From DATFMP01 sp035266845 (lineage in GTDB: Bacteria > SAR324 > JACQKK01), in NCBI GenBank assembly GCA_035266845.1, contig DATFMP010000011.1, positions 1-28,707 of the forward strand: DNA of 28,707 nt, written 5' to 3'. This document shows positions 10,357 through 17,852 of this stretch, in pieces. Every line of letters begins with the position of its first letter. Within the stretch, counting starts at the first letter, position 1. Below the pieces are notes generated by a model that did not search any database, was not told the origin of the DNA, and saw only the letters and a program-made list of their open reading frames with translations. The position numbers and the translations under genes were made by a program.

Positions 10357-11760
10357 ATGGCAAAAGGACACGTGGTGCAGGTGATGGGTCCGGTGGTGGA
10401 CGTAGCGTTCGATCCGGGTCACCTGCCTGCCATTCTCAATGCGGTCAAGATCAACGTGACCGTGGATGGCAAGGCCCAACCGATCATCTGCGAAGTGCAG
10501 CAACACCTGGGCGAAGCCATGGTGCGCACCATCGCCATGTCCGCCACGGAGGGGCTCTCCCGCGGCGTGGAGGCGGTGGATATGGAGGCGCCTATCTCCG
10601 TGCCGGTGGGCAATGCGGTGTTGGGCCGCATCCTCAACGTGATCGGCGAGCCGGTGGACGACGCCGGGCCGGTCAAGGCGGATGACTTCCGCCCCATTCA
10701 CGCCACGCCCCCCACCTTCGAGGAGCAGGAGACCGGCACCCAGATGTTCAACACGGGCATCAAGGTGGTGGACCTGCTGTGCCCCTACGCCCGTGGCGGC
10801 AAGATCGGCCTGTTCGGTGGCGCCGGGGTGGGCAAGACCGTGATCATCCAGGAACTGATCCGCAACATCGCCCAGGAGCACGGCGGCTACTCCGTGTTCG
10901 CGGGGGTGGGCGAGCGTACCCGCGAGGGCAACGACCTGTACCTGGAGATGAAGGAATCCGGCGTGCTCGACAAAACGGCCCTCATCTACGGCCAGATGAA
11001 CGAGCCGCCCGGTGCCCGCGCCCGGGTCGCCCTCACGGGGCTGACGGTGGCGGAGTACTTCCGCGACAACATGAACGCGGACGTGCTGATGTTCATCGAC
11101 AACATCTTCCGCTTCGCGCAGGCCGGCTCCGAGGTGTCCGCGCTGCTGGGCCGCATTCCGTCGGCCGTGGGCTACCAGCCCACGCTGGGCACGGAGATGG
11201 GCACGCTGCAGGAACGGATCACCACCACCAAGAACGGCTCGATCACCTCCGTGCAGGCCATCTACGTGCCCGCGGACGACCTGACCGACCCCGCGCCGGC
11301 CACGACGTTCGCGCACCTGGACGCCACCACGGTGCTCTCGCGGCAGATCGCCGAGTTGGGCATCTACCCGGCCGTGGACCCGCTGGACTCCACCTCGCGC
11401 ATCCTCGATCCGCGCATCGTGGGCGACGAGCACTTCCGGGTGGCGCGCGAGGTGCAGCGGGTGCTGCAGCGCTACAAGGACTTGCAGGACATCATCGCCA
11501 TTCTGGGCATGGACGAGCTCTCCGAGGACGACAAGCTGCTGGTGGAGCGCGCCCGCAAGATCCAGCGTTTCCTCTCCCAGCCCTTCCACGTGGCCGAGCA
11601 GTTCACCGGCCGTCCAGGCGTGTACGTGGACGTGAAGGACACGGTGCGCTCCTTTGCGGAGATCCTGGAGGGCAAGCACGACGAGCTGCCCGAACAGGCA
11701 TTTTACATGGTGGGCACTATCGACGACGTGATCGAGGCCGCCAAGAAGCTCGCCGCCTGA
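10357..11760 (+). CDS. atpD: F-type ATP synthase subunit beta
   Basis: This is the catalytic subunit of F1, 467 residues, of normal length. Walker A is GGAGVGKT at residues 154-161, and the catalytic Glu is in GERTREGNDLY near residue 186. The Walker B strand is VLMFIDNIFRF. The DELSEDDKL segment (the DELSEED-type loop) is near residue 386 and normally contacts epsilon and gamma. The gene is the last of the operon: a strong intrinsic terminator begins 12 bases after the stop. An epsilon gene, which normally follows beta, is absent here. Confidence 0.97.
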   Translation: MAKGHVVQVMGPVVDVAFDPGHLPAILNAVKINVTVDGKAQPIICEVQQHLGEAMVRTIAMSATEGLSRGVEAVDMEAPISVPVGNAVLGRILNVIGEPVDDAGPVKADDFRPIHATPPTFEEQETGTQMFNTGIKVVDLLCPYARGGKIGLFGGAGVGKTVIIQELIRNIAQEHGGYSVFAGVGERTREGNDLYLEMKESGVLDKTALIYGQMNEPPGARARVALTGLTVAEYFRDNMNADVLMFIDNIFRFAQAGSEVSALLGRIPSAVGYQPTLGTEMGTLQERITTTKNGSITSVQAIYVPADDLTDPAPATTFAHLDATTVLSRQIAELGIYPAVDPLDSTSRILDPRIVGDEHFRVAREVQRVLQRYKDLQDIIAILGMDELSEDDKLLVERARKIQRFLSQPFHVAEQFTGRPGVYVDVKDTVRSFAEILEGKHDELPEQAFYMVGTIDDVIEAAKKLAA

Positions 11761-11771
11761 TCGCTCCTCTC

Positions 11772-11816
11772 ACGCCCCGGCCCACGGCGATGCACCGCGG
11801 CCGGGGCGTTTGTATT
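11772..11816 (+). terminator. Intrinsic terminator of the ATP synthase operon
   Basis: ACGCCCCGGCC (11772-11782) pairs perfectly with GGCCGGGGCGT (11799-11809) across a 16-base loop and is followed by TTGTATTT. It lies 12 bases after the beta stop, so the transcript ends here. Confidence 0.85.
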
Positions 11817-11898
11817 TCGTCCCGACCCCGGCAGTTGCGCAGGTATTCCCGGCAGCCCCGGTTCCGGTGGCGCCGCGGTCATTGATCTATCGTGGGAG

Positions 11899-11940
11899 GG
11901 CAAAAAAGAACCCGGGTGGTTGCAGGCAACCGACCCGGGC
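11899..11940 (-). terminator. Intrinsic terminator on the minus strand (end of candidate sRNA)
   Basis: Read on the minus strand, CCCGGGTCGGTTGC pairs with GCAACCACCCGGG through one mismatch and a tiny loop, and is followed by TTCTTTTTT. This is a textbook Rho-independent terminator. No protein gene ends just before it. The nearest minus-strand gene stops at 12444, beyond a separate FNR-type promoter, which is why I assign it to a non-coding transcript. Confidence 0.85.
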
Positions 11941-12101
11941 GCATTCGTGAGGTGGCTGTAGGCTTCGCACGGATCCCCCGCGGCGTGGGTTGGGGGGGAG
12001 AAAGCGCCTTGCCGGAGGGATCCGTGGAAACCCGGCGGCCCCCGCCGAAGGCGAAGGCCACTACTGCACCATGCGGTCTGCACAGCCATTCCCGCGTGGT
12101 T
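11902..12101 (-). ncRNA. Candidate FNR-controlled small RNA with C-rich loop
   Basis: The region has a promoter, structure and terminator but no plausible protein. An FNR-type box centred at 12142.5 would sit at exactly -41.5 for a start at 12101, with TAGTAT (minus strand, 12113-12108) exactly at -12 to -7. The roughly 200 nt transcript would contain a small CGCCUUCGGCG hairpin and a perfect 10-bp stem, CACGGAUCCC with GGGAUCCGUG (arms 12026-12017 and 11977-11968). Within that stem an inner GGCG/CGCC pair exposes a loop with seven consecutive C residues. The intrinsic terminator follows. C-rich loops in known bacterial sRNAs often base-pair with Shine-Dalgarno sequences, so a translational repressor induced without oxygen, analogous to FnrS or PhrS, is a reasonable inference. 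No homology to a named RNA family was recognised. Confidence 0.65.
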
Positions 12102-12135
12102 GAGTCTATACTAGCCGTGCTATTTGCAGAGTTCC

Positions 12136-12171
12136 TTGATCCGCATCAAATTTCCGCATGATTCATATCAA
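12136..12171 (-). promoter_or_regulatory. Pair of FNR-type boxes, 22 bp apart, for candidate sRNA
   Basis: A perfect FNR/ANR consensus TTGATCCGCATCAA lies at 12136-12149. A one-mismatch copy, ATGATTCATATCAA, lies at 12158-12171. Their centres are 22 bp apart, two helical turns. The perfect box is placed for class II activation of the minus-strand transcript. Confidence 0.8.
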
Positions 12172-12443
12172 ATTGGCTGCGGGTGGGATTTCACAGCAGA
12201 TAAGCCCTGGAATGACCCACCGTAAGCGGTGTGGCGCTGCCCCGCGCGGATCGCCGCCCAATGTTCGTGCGACAGCCAAGCGATGAAAGGTAGGTGCGGG
12301 GGCGCTGTCTTGATGCTTTCCCCGCTCAGTGCAGTGCCTCCACACCCCAGGTGGCGCGCCATTGGCTCCGCTCCGGCCCATGGGCGTGCCGCCATGCACT
12401 CCCCCCGCAGGGGGCTCCGGGACTGCGGTCCCGGCAACTGCTG
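12172..12443. other. Non-coding stretch downstream of the PCYCGC gene
   Basis: About 270 bases lie between the PCYCGC stop and the FNR boxes. Apart from two hairpins just after the stop, nothing is recognised here. The open frames are low-complexity shadows without ribosome binding sites. A further RNA element cannot be excluded. Confidence 0.4.
12402..12434 (-). terminator. Tandem hairpins after the PCYCGC gene
   Basis: Immediately past the minus-strand stop are a perfect hairpin CCGGGAC-CGCA-GTCCCGG (12434-12417) and a second one, CCCCC-TGC-GGGGG (12414-12402). There is no T-run, so this is a possible weak or Rho-assisted transcript end or 3' stabiliser rather than a classical terminator. 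Confidence 0.45.
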
Positions 12444-12899
12444 CTAGCCAAAGCGAGCGTCGATGGCGTCCTGGATCTGCTCCATCGACTTGCCGGCATC
12501 CTTGAGCCGCCCGGCGGTGGTGGCTTCCTGCTGGCAGATGTCGCAGCCCGCGCCGTGATAGTCCGTGAAGCAGCTCAGCAGGCTCTTGTGATACAGCGTG
12601 GCCCCGTCGCAGCCGCAGTAGCACCAGACCTGGTCCATCACCTCCGGATGTTGCATGGCCGCCATGTAGGCGTGCCGCGCGCTGGCCTGGGTGAAGAGCA
12701 GCGGTTCCATCACGGGCCGCCGTTCGCCACCCATGTGGTGGAACGAACGGCCGTGGGAGCTGCTGGAGCCGAACAGGCCAGGAACACCCACTACGTAGGC
12801 GGCCACCGCTATCGCGATCAGGGCCGCCAGCCAGCCCCAACGGCTGGCCTTGGACTTGCGCGCACGCGCCGGCGTGCGCTCACGACTGGATTTGCTCAT
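12444..12899 (-). CDS. PCYCGC-motif membrane-anchored protein
   Basis: This 151-residue protein has a basic N-terminus, one membrane helix (about residues 21-43, WLAALIAIAVAAYVVGVPGLF) and an extracytoplasmic domain. The domain has the cysteine block WCYCGC followed by SLLSCFTDYHGAGCDICQQE, matching the PCYCGC domain of unknown function. The spaced Cys residues suggest metal binding or thiol chemistry. The ATG at 12899 is preceded by AGGAGG, better than an in-frame codon at 12941. It lies 135 bp beyond the 43-residue protein gene. A pair of FNR-type boxes fills that gap, so it can be expressed on its own. Given its neighbours, a role in handling cytochrome maturation or a redox metal is possible but is only inference. 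Confidence 0.75.
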   Translation of the reverse strand: MSKSSRERTPARARKSKASRWGWLAALIAIAVAAYVVGVPGLFGSSSSHGRSFHHMGGERRPVMEPLLFTQASARHAYMAAMQHPEVMDQVWCYCGCDGATLYHKSLLSCFTDYHGAGCDICQQEATTAGRLKDAGKSMEQIQDAIDARFG

Positions 12900-12955
12900 G
12901 GCGCATCCTCCTTTCCTCGATGCTTCAATAGTGAACGGCAATGTGGGGATGCACC

Positions 12956-12991
12956 TTGACCTGCGTCAAGCGATCGCTTGGCCGGGATCAA
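12956..12991 (-). promoter_or_regulatory. Pair of FNR-type boxes, 22 bp apart, for the PCYCGC gene
   Basis: TTGACCTGCGTCAA at 12956-12969 is a perfectly palindromic FNR/DNR-like box. TTGGCCGGGATCAA at 12978-12991 is a weaker copy. Centres are 22 bp apart. With the stronger box at -41.5, transcription would start at 12921, 22 bases before the PCYCGC ATG, with CACTAT at the -10 position. Confidence 0.7.
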
Positions 12992-13034
12992 GCCGGGGGA
13001 CGGGCGCAGCGGGGCCCCAGGAGCCTGTGTCGGC

Positions 13035-13166
13035 TCACCAGAAGTCACCCAGTATGACCAGCAGGGCGTACACAAGCACGGCCAGGCAGATGGTCGCCGT
13101 AATCACGGCGCCGATGCCGCCGTAGCGCGCATTGGTGCGGTCCAGCCATTGTTGAAAGGAGCCCAT
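13035..13166 (-). CDS. 43-residue single-span membrane protein
   Basis: This very small gene starts 7 bases after the cytochrome b stop. The protein begins MGSFQQWLDRTNARYGG and continues as one hydrophobic helix (GAVITATICLAVLVYALLVIL) to the end at GDFW. A purine-rich ribosome binding region (GGAGTGAGG) precedes the ATG. A tiny membrane subunit next to a cytochrome b is reminiscent of small accessory subunits of respiratory complexes. No family is recognised; the tight spacing is the best evidence that it is real. Confidence 0.65.
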   Translation of the reverse strand: MGSFQQWLDRTNARYGGIGAVITATICLAVLVYALLVILGDFW

Positions 13167-13173
13167 CGTGGCC

Positions 13174-13971
13174 TCACTCCGTGGAGGGCGGCGCGCTCTC
13201 GGGTGCCGGGCTTTCGCTCTGTGCAGCGGCCTCCGCGGCAGCCCGGGCACGCGCCTCGGCCTCGCGCCGCTCGCGTTCCTCCGCTTCGCGCTGCTTGCGC
13301 TCCCACGCCTCCAGTTCCAGCGGATGGTACTTCTCCATATCTTCGCGGGTGACGCGGCCGTGCCACCAGGTGAGGGTCATGGGGAAGCGCTCGGGACTGA
13401 AGTGCACGTGATACATGTGGATCACGAGCAGGAACAGCGTCGCCAGCATTGCCTCATCGCTGTGTGCGGCCCATAGGGCCTGCAGCCAGGAGAGCGGGAT
13501 GAACTTGAGCGCGGTGTTCATGTACAGCATGGGCAGCCCCGTGAGGGCCATCACCGCGATGCCCCAGATGACGCCAATGTAGTCGAACTTCTCGAACCAC
13601 GTGTAGCGGCCCATGCGCGGGAAGTCCTTGCGCAGCCCCAGGTTGTACTGCTGGTGCTGCACCATGTCGCGCAGATCCTTCAAACGGAATAGCACCGGCC
13701 GCTTGTAGAACGGCACGCGGCGGTCGATGAAGACGTAGTAGACGATGTGTACGATGCCCAGCACGACCATCGTCAGTCCCGCCGCGTGGTGCAGAAAGGC
13801 GCGCATCTGCACGCCCCCCATCAGCATCACCGTGACGCGGGAGAGCCAGGCGTCCGGATACTTCATGGGCAGCCCGGTGATGACCGCGATGATCACGGAG
13901 CTGAACAGCAGCCCGTGCTGGATGCGGAAGAATAGGCCGAAGCGCCGATAGGCGTAGCGTTCATTCTTCAT
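13174..13971 (-). CDS. Di-heme cytochrome b, formate-dehydrogenase-gamma-like
   Basis: This 265-residue integral membrane protein is of the cytochrome b561/FdnI type, which passes electrons between the quinone pool and periplasmic redox partners. Four hydrophobic spans are visible, at about residues 20-36, 60-80, 131-150 and 172-189. Candidate heme b ligands are His-19, His-61/62, His-75, His-170, His-185 and His-188, in typical positions for this family. From residue 220 there is a highly charged Glu/Arg/Ala-rich helical tail of about 45 residues, unusual for the family. The start overlaps the upstream triheme cytochrome by 11 bases. The pair probably forms a quinone-reactive module. The soluble catalytic subunit of a classical formate dehydrogenase or hydrogenase is absent. 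Confidence 0.85.
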   Translation of the reverse strand: MKNERYAYRRFGLFFRIQHGLLFSSVIIAVITGLPMKYPDAWLSRVTVMLMGGVQMRAFLHHAAGLTMVVLGIVHIVYYVFIDRRVPFYKRPVLFRLKDLRDMVQHQQYNLGLRKDFPRMGRYTWFEKFDYIGVIWGIAVMALTGLPMLYMNTALKFIPLSWLQALWAAHSDEAMLATLFLLVIHMYHVHFSPERFPMTLTWWHGRVTREDMEKYHPLELEAWERKQREAEERERREAEARARAAAEAAAQSESPAPESAPPSTE

Positions 13972-14713
13972 GGTGCGATGCGGCGTCCTGCGCCGCGTGG
14001 CGTTCCTTCAGTTTGCGGAGCAGGTCCACGACCATGTACAGCCCGAACGCGCCCAGCGTGCCCACGGTGATGAGCAGAAAGAACGCGCTCACGTAGGCCG
14101 TGACGTCGAATGGGCCGATGTAGTAGGCCCACTCGCGCTTGGTGAGCCCGGGCAGGAACCCGTACTTCACCTCCAGGGGGGCTCCCGGCACCAGAGAGCG
14201 ATGGCGCAGTTCCAGGTGCATGGAGCCCTCGGCCACCTTGGCTGTGAGCATGGCCGTGCCGTGGCACCGAGCGCAGACGCGGGGCAGGTTGCGGGGGTTG
14301 ATGGGCGATTCCGGATTGTCCGCGGGCAGAATGTCCTTCCACTCCCGCGTGAAGTGGCAGTCCTCGCACATGGGCGCCCGCATGTCGCCCAGTTGCCGCA
14401 GACGGCCGTGGGGCGATTCCATGTATGTCTCGAAGGCCCCGGCCAAGCTGTAGCGTCGGGAGTGCTCCTGCACTGGCGACAGCGCCGACACCCCCTGAAT
14501 GTGGCACTCGTAGCAGGTCTTGCCCTGCAGGCCCCCGGCAACGGGTACGTGGGTTGGGTCGTCCGCCCAGGCCACACCCGCGGCCAGCAGCAGGGCCAGC
14601 ACAGCCAGCAGCCCTCTGGTACCCCGCCACCGTGCACGGCCGGACGCCCAGCGCAGCGAGCGCCCGTCCGTTGCGGCGACGAGGCGGTGAGCCTCGCGCC
14701 GCAGGTCAATCAC
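13961..14713 (-). CDS. Membrane-anchored triheme cytochrome c
   Basis: This 250-residue cytochrome faces the periplasm. The N-terminus has an arginine-rich region and a signal-like helix ending AGVAWA-DD near residue 50. Three heme c motifs follow: CYECH, CEDCH and CARCH. A C-terminal hydrophobic helix (VSAFFLLITVGTLGAFGLYMVV, about residues 208-230) anchors it, with a short His-containing cytoplasmic tail. The GTG start at 14713 has AGGAGG just upstream and overlaps the nine-heme gene by 8 bases. It also overlaps the cytochrome b gene by 11, so these genes are tightly coupled. It probably receives or delivers electrons directly to the cytochrome b. There is no match to a named family I can give. 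Confidence 0.85.
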   Translation of the reverse strand: MIDLRREAHRLVAATDGRSLRWASGRARWRGTRGLLAVLALLLAAGVAWADDPTHVPVAGGLQGKTCYECHIQGVSALSPVQEHSRRYSLAGAFETYMESPHGRLRQLGDMRAPMCEDCHFTREWKDILPADNPESPINPRNLPRVCARCHGTAMLTAKVAEGSMHLELRHRSLVPGAPLEVKYGFLPGLTKREWAYYIGPFDVTAYVSAFFLLITVGTLGAFGLYMVVDLLRKLKERHAAQDAASHHEE

Positions 14714-16034
14714 CCGGCTCCTCCTTGTCGTGACAGCTCTTGCAGAGCATGGGCTTCTGCGCCGCTTTCATCATGTGCACAAGGTCTTCGGGATCGTAGT
14801 CCTTGTGGTAGTGGCACAGGTTGCACGAGTTGGGCTGCTCGTTGACGTCACCCCCCGCCTCGACCGTCAGCTCCGGACGCACAACCGTCATGCGATGGCT
14901 GCGCAGGTCGTTGGGCGTCGCGCTCTGCACGGTGGACGGCATGTGGCAGCCGATGCAGTTGTTGACGCTGTGCAGCCCATGGTAGCCGGTGTGCTTCACT
15001 TGGTGGCAGGTGGTGCACAGCATCGAGCCCGGCAGCTTGAGCTGGAAGCGGTTCGACTTGCCACGCGCATGGGGCGAATGGCAGTCCCAGCACATCACGC
15101 CGGACGTGGCGTGGCCGCTGGCCTCCCAGTCGTTGTACTGCTGGTGGTGCTCCTTGGGGCTGCCGTCGGGATAGACCGCCGGCTTCTCGTCGAAGGCAAA
15201 GTTGAGCTGGCCGCCCGGCTTGTACGATGTGGCATAGGCAAACTTGCCGTTCTGCGAGGTGCCCCGCGTGTGGCAGGCGCCGCAGATCATCGCGGCGCGC
15301 TTGGGGTCGGCCATCTTGGCCGGGTTGATGATCGTGCTGGCCTTGTCCTGGATTTTGGCCGCGATGTGCTGGCGGCCGGGCCCGTGGCAGGCCTCGCAGG
15401 TCACGCCCAGATCGGTCCACTGGGTGTTGAACTTCTGTGTGGCTGCGTCGTAGTCCACGTGCGAGTTGGTGGTGTGGCAGCCCATGCACTGGTACTGGAA
15501 CTCGCGGCCCGCGTCGCTCCAGAACAGGCCATCCCCCGGCTTGCGCAACTTCAGGCCGAAGTAGTCCACCCACTCCTGGGACTTCACGTTCCACTGCACC
15601 GGCAGCACAAACAGACCGCCGTTGGGGAACTCGGTGATGTAGCGCTGCTTCCACACGCTGCCCACCACGTAGCGCACGGGATAGTCGTGCAACTGGCCGT
15701 CCGGCCCGATGGTGGTGACGACGAATCCCTTGTCGTTGCGGTGCATGCGAGATTCGCTACCGCCGGCCTTCAGCGTGTTGTGGTGCTGGAAGTCGCCCAC
15801 GATGACGTCGGGCGAGGCGGGCTGAAACTTGTAGGCATGGAAGGTGGCCTTCCAGCCGTTGTAGATCTCCTCGTGACAGGCCTTGCAGGCCTCGGCGCCG
15901 ACGTAGTCGGACGCGGAGGATACCTGAGGGCTTGTCTGGTTCACCGGGCGGCGCTCACAGCCGGCCAGCAGCACCATCAAGAAGAGCAGAAGACTGACCC
16001 AAACCAATCCCCCCCCGAATAAGCGCTTGGCCAT
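14706..16034 (-). CDS. Nine-heme cytochrome c lipoprotein
   Basis: This 442-residue multiheme lipoprotein has the lipobox LLAGC (Cys-26) after a hydrophobic signal. Nine CXXCH motifs occur along the protein: CKACH, CMGCH, CEACH, CGACH, CWDCH, CTTCH, CIGCH, CNLCH and CKSCH. The early block YVGAEACKACHEEIYNGW is typical of cytochrome c554-like domains, and the second half resembles DmsE/MtrA-like electron-transfer cytochromes in its CWDCHSPHARG pattern. It may sit on the periplasmic face of the outer membrane or on the inner membrane, because the residue after Cys-26 is Glu rather than Asp. The start has a ribosome binding site (AAAGGAGG-type). A gap of 183 bp separates it from the NapC-like gene upstream. 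Confidence 0.88.
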   Translation of the reverse strand: MAKRLFGGGLVWVSLLLFLMVLLAGCERRPVNQTSPQVSSASDYVGAEACKACHEEIYNGWKATFHAYKFQPASPDVIVGDFQHHNTLKAGGSESRMHRNDKGFVVTTIGPDGQLHDYPVRYVVGSVWKQRYITEFPNGGLFVLPVQWNVKSQEWVDYFGLKLRKPGDGLFWSDAGREFQYQCMGCHTTNSHVDYDAATQKFNTQWTDLGVTCEACHGPGRQHIAAKIQDKASTIINPAKMADPKRAAMICGACHTRGTSQNGKFAYATSYKPGGQLNFAFDEKPAVYPDGSPKEHHQQYNDWEASGHATSGVMCWDCHSPHARGKSNRFQLKLPGSMLCTTCHQVKHTGYHGLHSVNNCIGCHMPSTVQSATPNDLRSHRMTVVRPELTVEAGGDVNEQPNSCNLCHYHKDYDPEDLVHMMKAAQKPMLCKSCHDKEEPGD

Positions 16035-16156
16035 TTGCGCCTCCTTTTATCCAGAGAAAGGAAACAGCAGGACGTGTGCACGCCAGGGATTTGGTGGGGC
16101 GGGTCGTGGGATTAGCGGATAGGGTGGACTCCCTGTGTTGGGGTTCGCAGCACGGC

Positions 16157-16180
16157 GGCCGCCCCGCAATTGGGACGGCC
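16157..16180 (-). other. Intercistronic hairpin
   Basis: In the 183-bp gap between the NapC-like and nine-heme genes, GGCCGTCCC pairs with GGGGCGGCC around a six-base loop, with one G-T pair. No T-run follows on either strand. It could mark an RNA processing or stability point inside the operon. Confidence 0.35.
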
Positions 16181-16217
16181 GGGGTTTCTGGCTGGTGTCA
16201 GTCGGGCGTGGCCGCGT

Positions 16218-17798
16218 CTAGTCGTAGACGGCCTTGCCGCCCGAGTGGCACTCCGTGCAGTCCGTGTAGTCCTCGATCGTGTCACCGTCGTCGCCGGGGT
16301 GCTTGAAGGGCAGGCCTTCGGTGAAGTCCGCCTTCACCTCGTCCACGTCCTGCCCCTGCGCGATGATCAGGTGGCACTTATTGCAGGCGGTGAAGATGGT
16401 CTTGTCGTCCTCGGTTGCGAGCCGGTCGTTGTGGCAGCGGAAGCAGCCCGGGAAGTCCCGGTGCCCGATGTTGTCCGGATACTTGGCCCAGCTTGCTTTC
16501 ATCTCCGGGAACACGGTGCGTTTGTAGATCGCCTGCAACTCGCTCACTGCCTTGTCCAGGTCCTTGGACTTGTCCTTCAGCACTTCGGGGTACTCGTCCT
16601 TGTAGTAATCGCGGAGGTAGTCGTCGATACCCTGCATCGCGGCCGGCGTGTTGGCGTAGTTCTCGTCCAGCGCCTTCACCGATTCGACCTTGATGTAGGG
16701 CAGGTCGCGGGGGATCGCCCCCACGTCCAGGGCCTGGTCGACGATGTGCATGGGCGTGGGGAACTTGTGGGACGGCCGGTTATGGCAGTCCATGCAGTCC
16801 ATCCGCCGCACGTTCAGCTTTGCCCGCTGTGCGTCGGTAAGCGGGTTGTCCTGGTCGTTGTACACTTCGACGGTGCCGTCCGAGTGCGTGATGCGCACCC
16901 AAGCGATGTCCTGGCGGTCCTCGTCGCGGGCGATGTACTCCACCTTGTTGGCCAGCAGCATGTGGTAGTGGATGCCCGATCCGCGCATGAGCGAGTTCTC
17001 CTCGCCTCCGATCTTCATCAGCATGCGGATGCGGTAGGGCGTGGATTTCTCATCGCCGAGGAAATAGGTGCGCAGGATCTCTTTGTAGCCGATGAACTTC
17101 TGTGGCCAGTGGCACTCCTCGCACGTCTCCCGCGCCGGGCGCAGGTTGCTGATCGGTGTGGGGATGGGCCGCGGATAGGTGTTGAACGTCACCGCGAACA
17201 CCTGACGGATCCCCGAGATCTTCGAGCGCACGTACCAGCCGGCGCCCGAACCGATGTGGCATTCCACGCATTTCACGCGGGCATGGGAGGAGTACTGATA
17301 GGCGGTGGCCTCCGGCTTCATCACCTGGTGGCACACCTGCCCGCAGAACAGGTTCGATTCGGTGGCTTGGTAGGTCTGGTATGAGCCCACCGTCATGGCC
17401 AATGCGACGACCGCCCCGGCCACCATGAAGGCCAGGATGGTATTGCGGTGCGACGGCCGTCGCAGGTCGATCACCAGATCCGCCGTCAGGCTGGGCGCAC
17501 CCCCTGGCCGACGACGGGCTCGTTCGCGCAGCATCCCGATGGGGATGACCATCCCCCCCACCAGGATCAGGAACAGGTACACAATGAACAGAACGCCCGT
17601 GTAGGCCTTGGCCTGCAGTGACGTAATGTCCAGGAGCAGCGTCAAGACACCGGAGCCGAGCCCGACCAGGATCAGCAAGGCGCCCAGCAGGCTCATGTAG
17701 TTGAAGAACAGGCTGGGCACTCTGGATTCCGATTCAGGTGCGGCTCCGGCCTCAGGGGTAGTCCCTTGCGGGGTTCCTCCTCCTTCCTTCTCGCTCAT
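16218..17798 (-). CDS. NapC/NirT-type multiheme membrane cytochrome (seven heme motifs)
   Basis: This 526-residue protein is a likely quinol oxidase-type cytochrome that passes electrons from the membrane to periplasmic cytochromes. Two hydrophobic spans (about residues 35-56 and 67-89) precede the usual NapC/NirT anchor helix (about 120-140). The heme domain starts with FCGQVCHQVM at residue 151, a C-X3-CH site in the position of NapC heme 1. Six normal sites follow: CVECH, CEECH, CMDCH, CFRCH, CNKCH and CTECH. Most NapC proteins have four hemes and one helix, so this one is enlarged at both ends. The last three motifs lie in a C-terminal extension of about 140 residues. Co-location with NrfD and cytochrome b modules suggests several alternative quinone entry points. 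Confidence 0.88.
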   Translation of the reverse strand: MSEKEGGGTPQGTTPEAGAAPESESRVPSLFFNYMSLLGALLILVGLGSGVLTLLLDITSLQAKAYTGVLFIVYLFLILVGGMVIPIGMLRERARRRPGGAPSLTADLVIDLRRPSHRNTILAFMVAGAVVALAMTVGSYQTYQATESNLFCGQVCHQVMKPEATAYQYSSHARVKCVECHIGSGAGWYVRSKISGIRQVFAVTFNTYPRPIPTPISNLRPARETCEECHWPQKFIGYKEILRTYFLGDEKSTPYRIRMLMKIGGEENSLMRGSGIHYHMLLANKVEYIARDEDRQDIAWVRITHSDGTVEVYNDQDNPLTDAQRAKLNVRRMDCMDCHNRPSHKFPTPMHIVDQALDVGAIPRDLPYIKVESVKALDENYANTPAAMQGIDDYLRDYYKDEYPEVLKDKSKDLDKAVSELQAIYKRTVFPEMKASWAKYPDNIGHRDFPGCFRCHNDRLATEDDKTIFTACNKCHLIIAQGQDVDEVKADFTEGLPFKHPGDDGDTIEDYTDCTECHSGGKAVYD

Positions 17799-17852
17799 GG
17801 TCTCCTCAATCGGCTATCCCTGGCAGTCTGCGCGAACGGTACAGCGCCTGGT

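Noticed and set aside
11703..12089. Minus-strand open frame of 128 codons across the candidate sRNA
   Set aside because: It has no ribosome site, low-complexity Pro/Gly/Arg composition and no domain. It would read through a strong terminator and into the beta subunit gene.
12163..12840. Minus-strand open frame of 225 codons overlapping the PCYCGC gene
   Set aside because: It is a frame shadow of the PCYCGC gene. Its composition is that of GC-rich antisense or out-of-frame sequence.
14730..16022. Plus-strand open frame of 430 codons opposite the nine-heme gene
   Set aside because: It is antisense to nine CXXCH motifs. Its Val/Ala/His-rich composition is the mirror of that gene.
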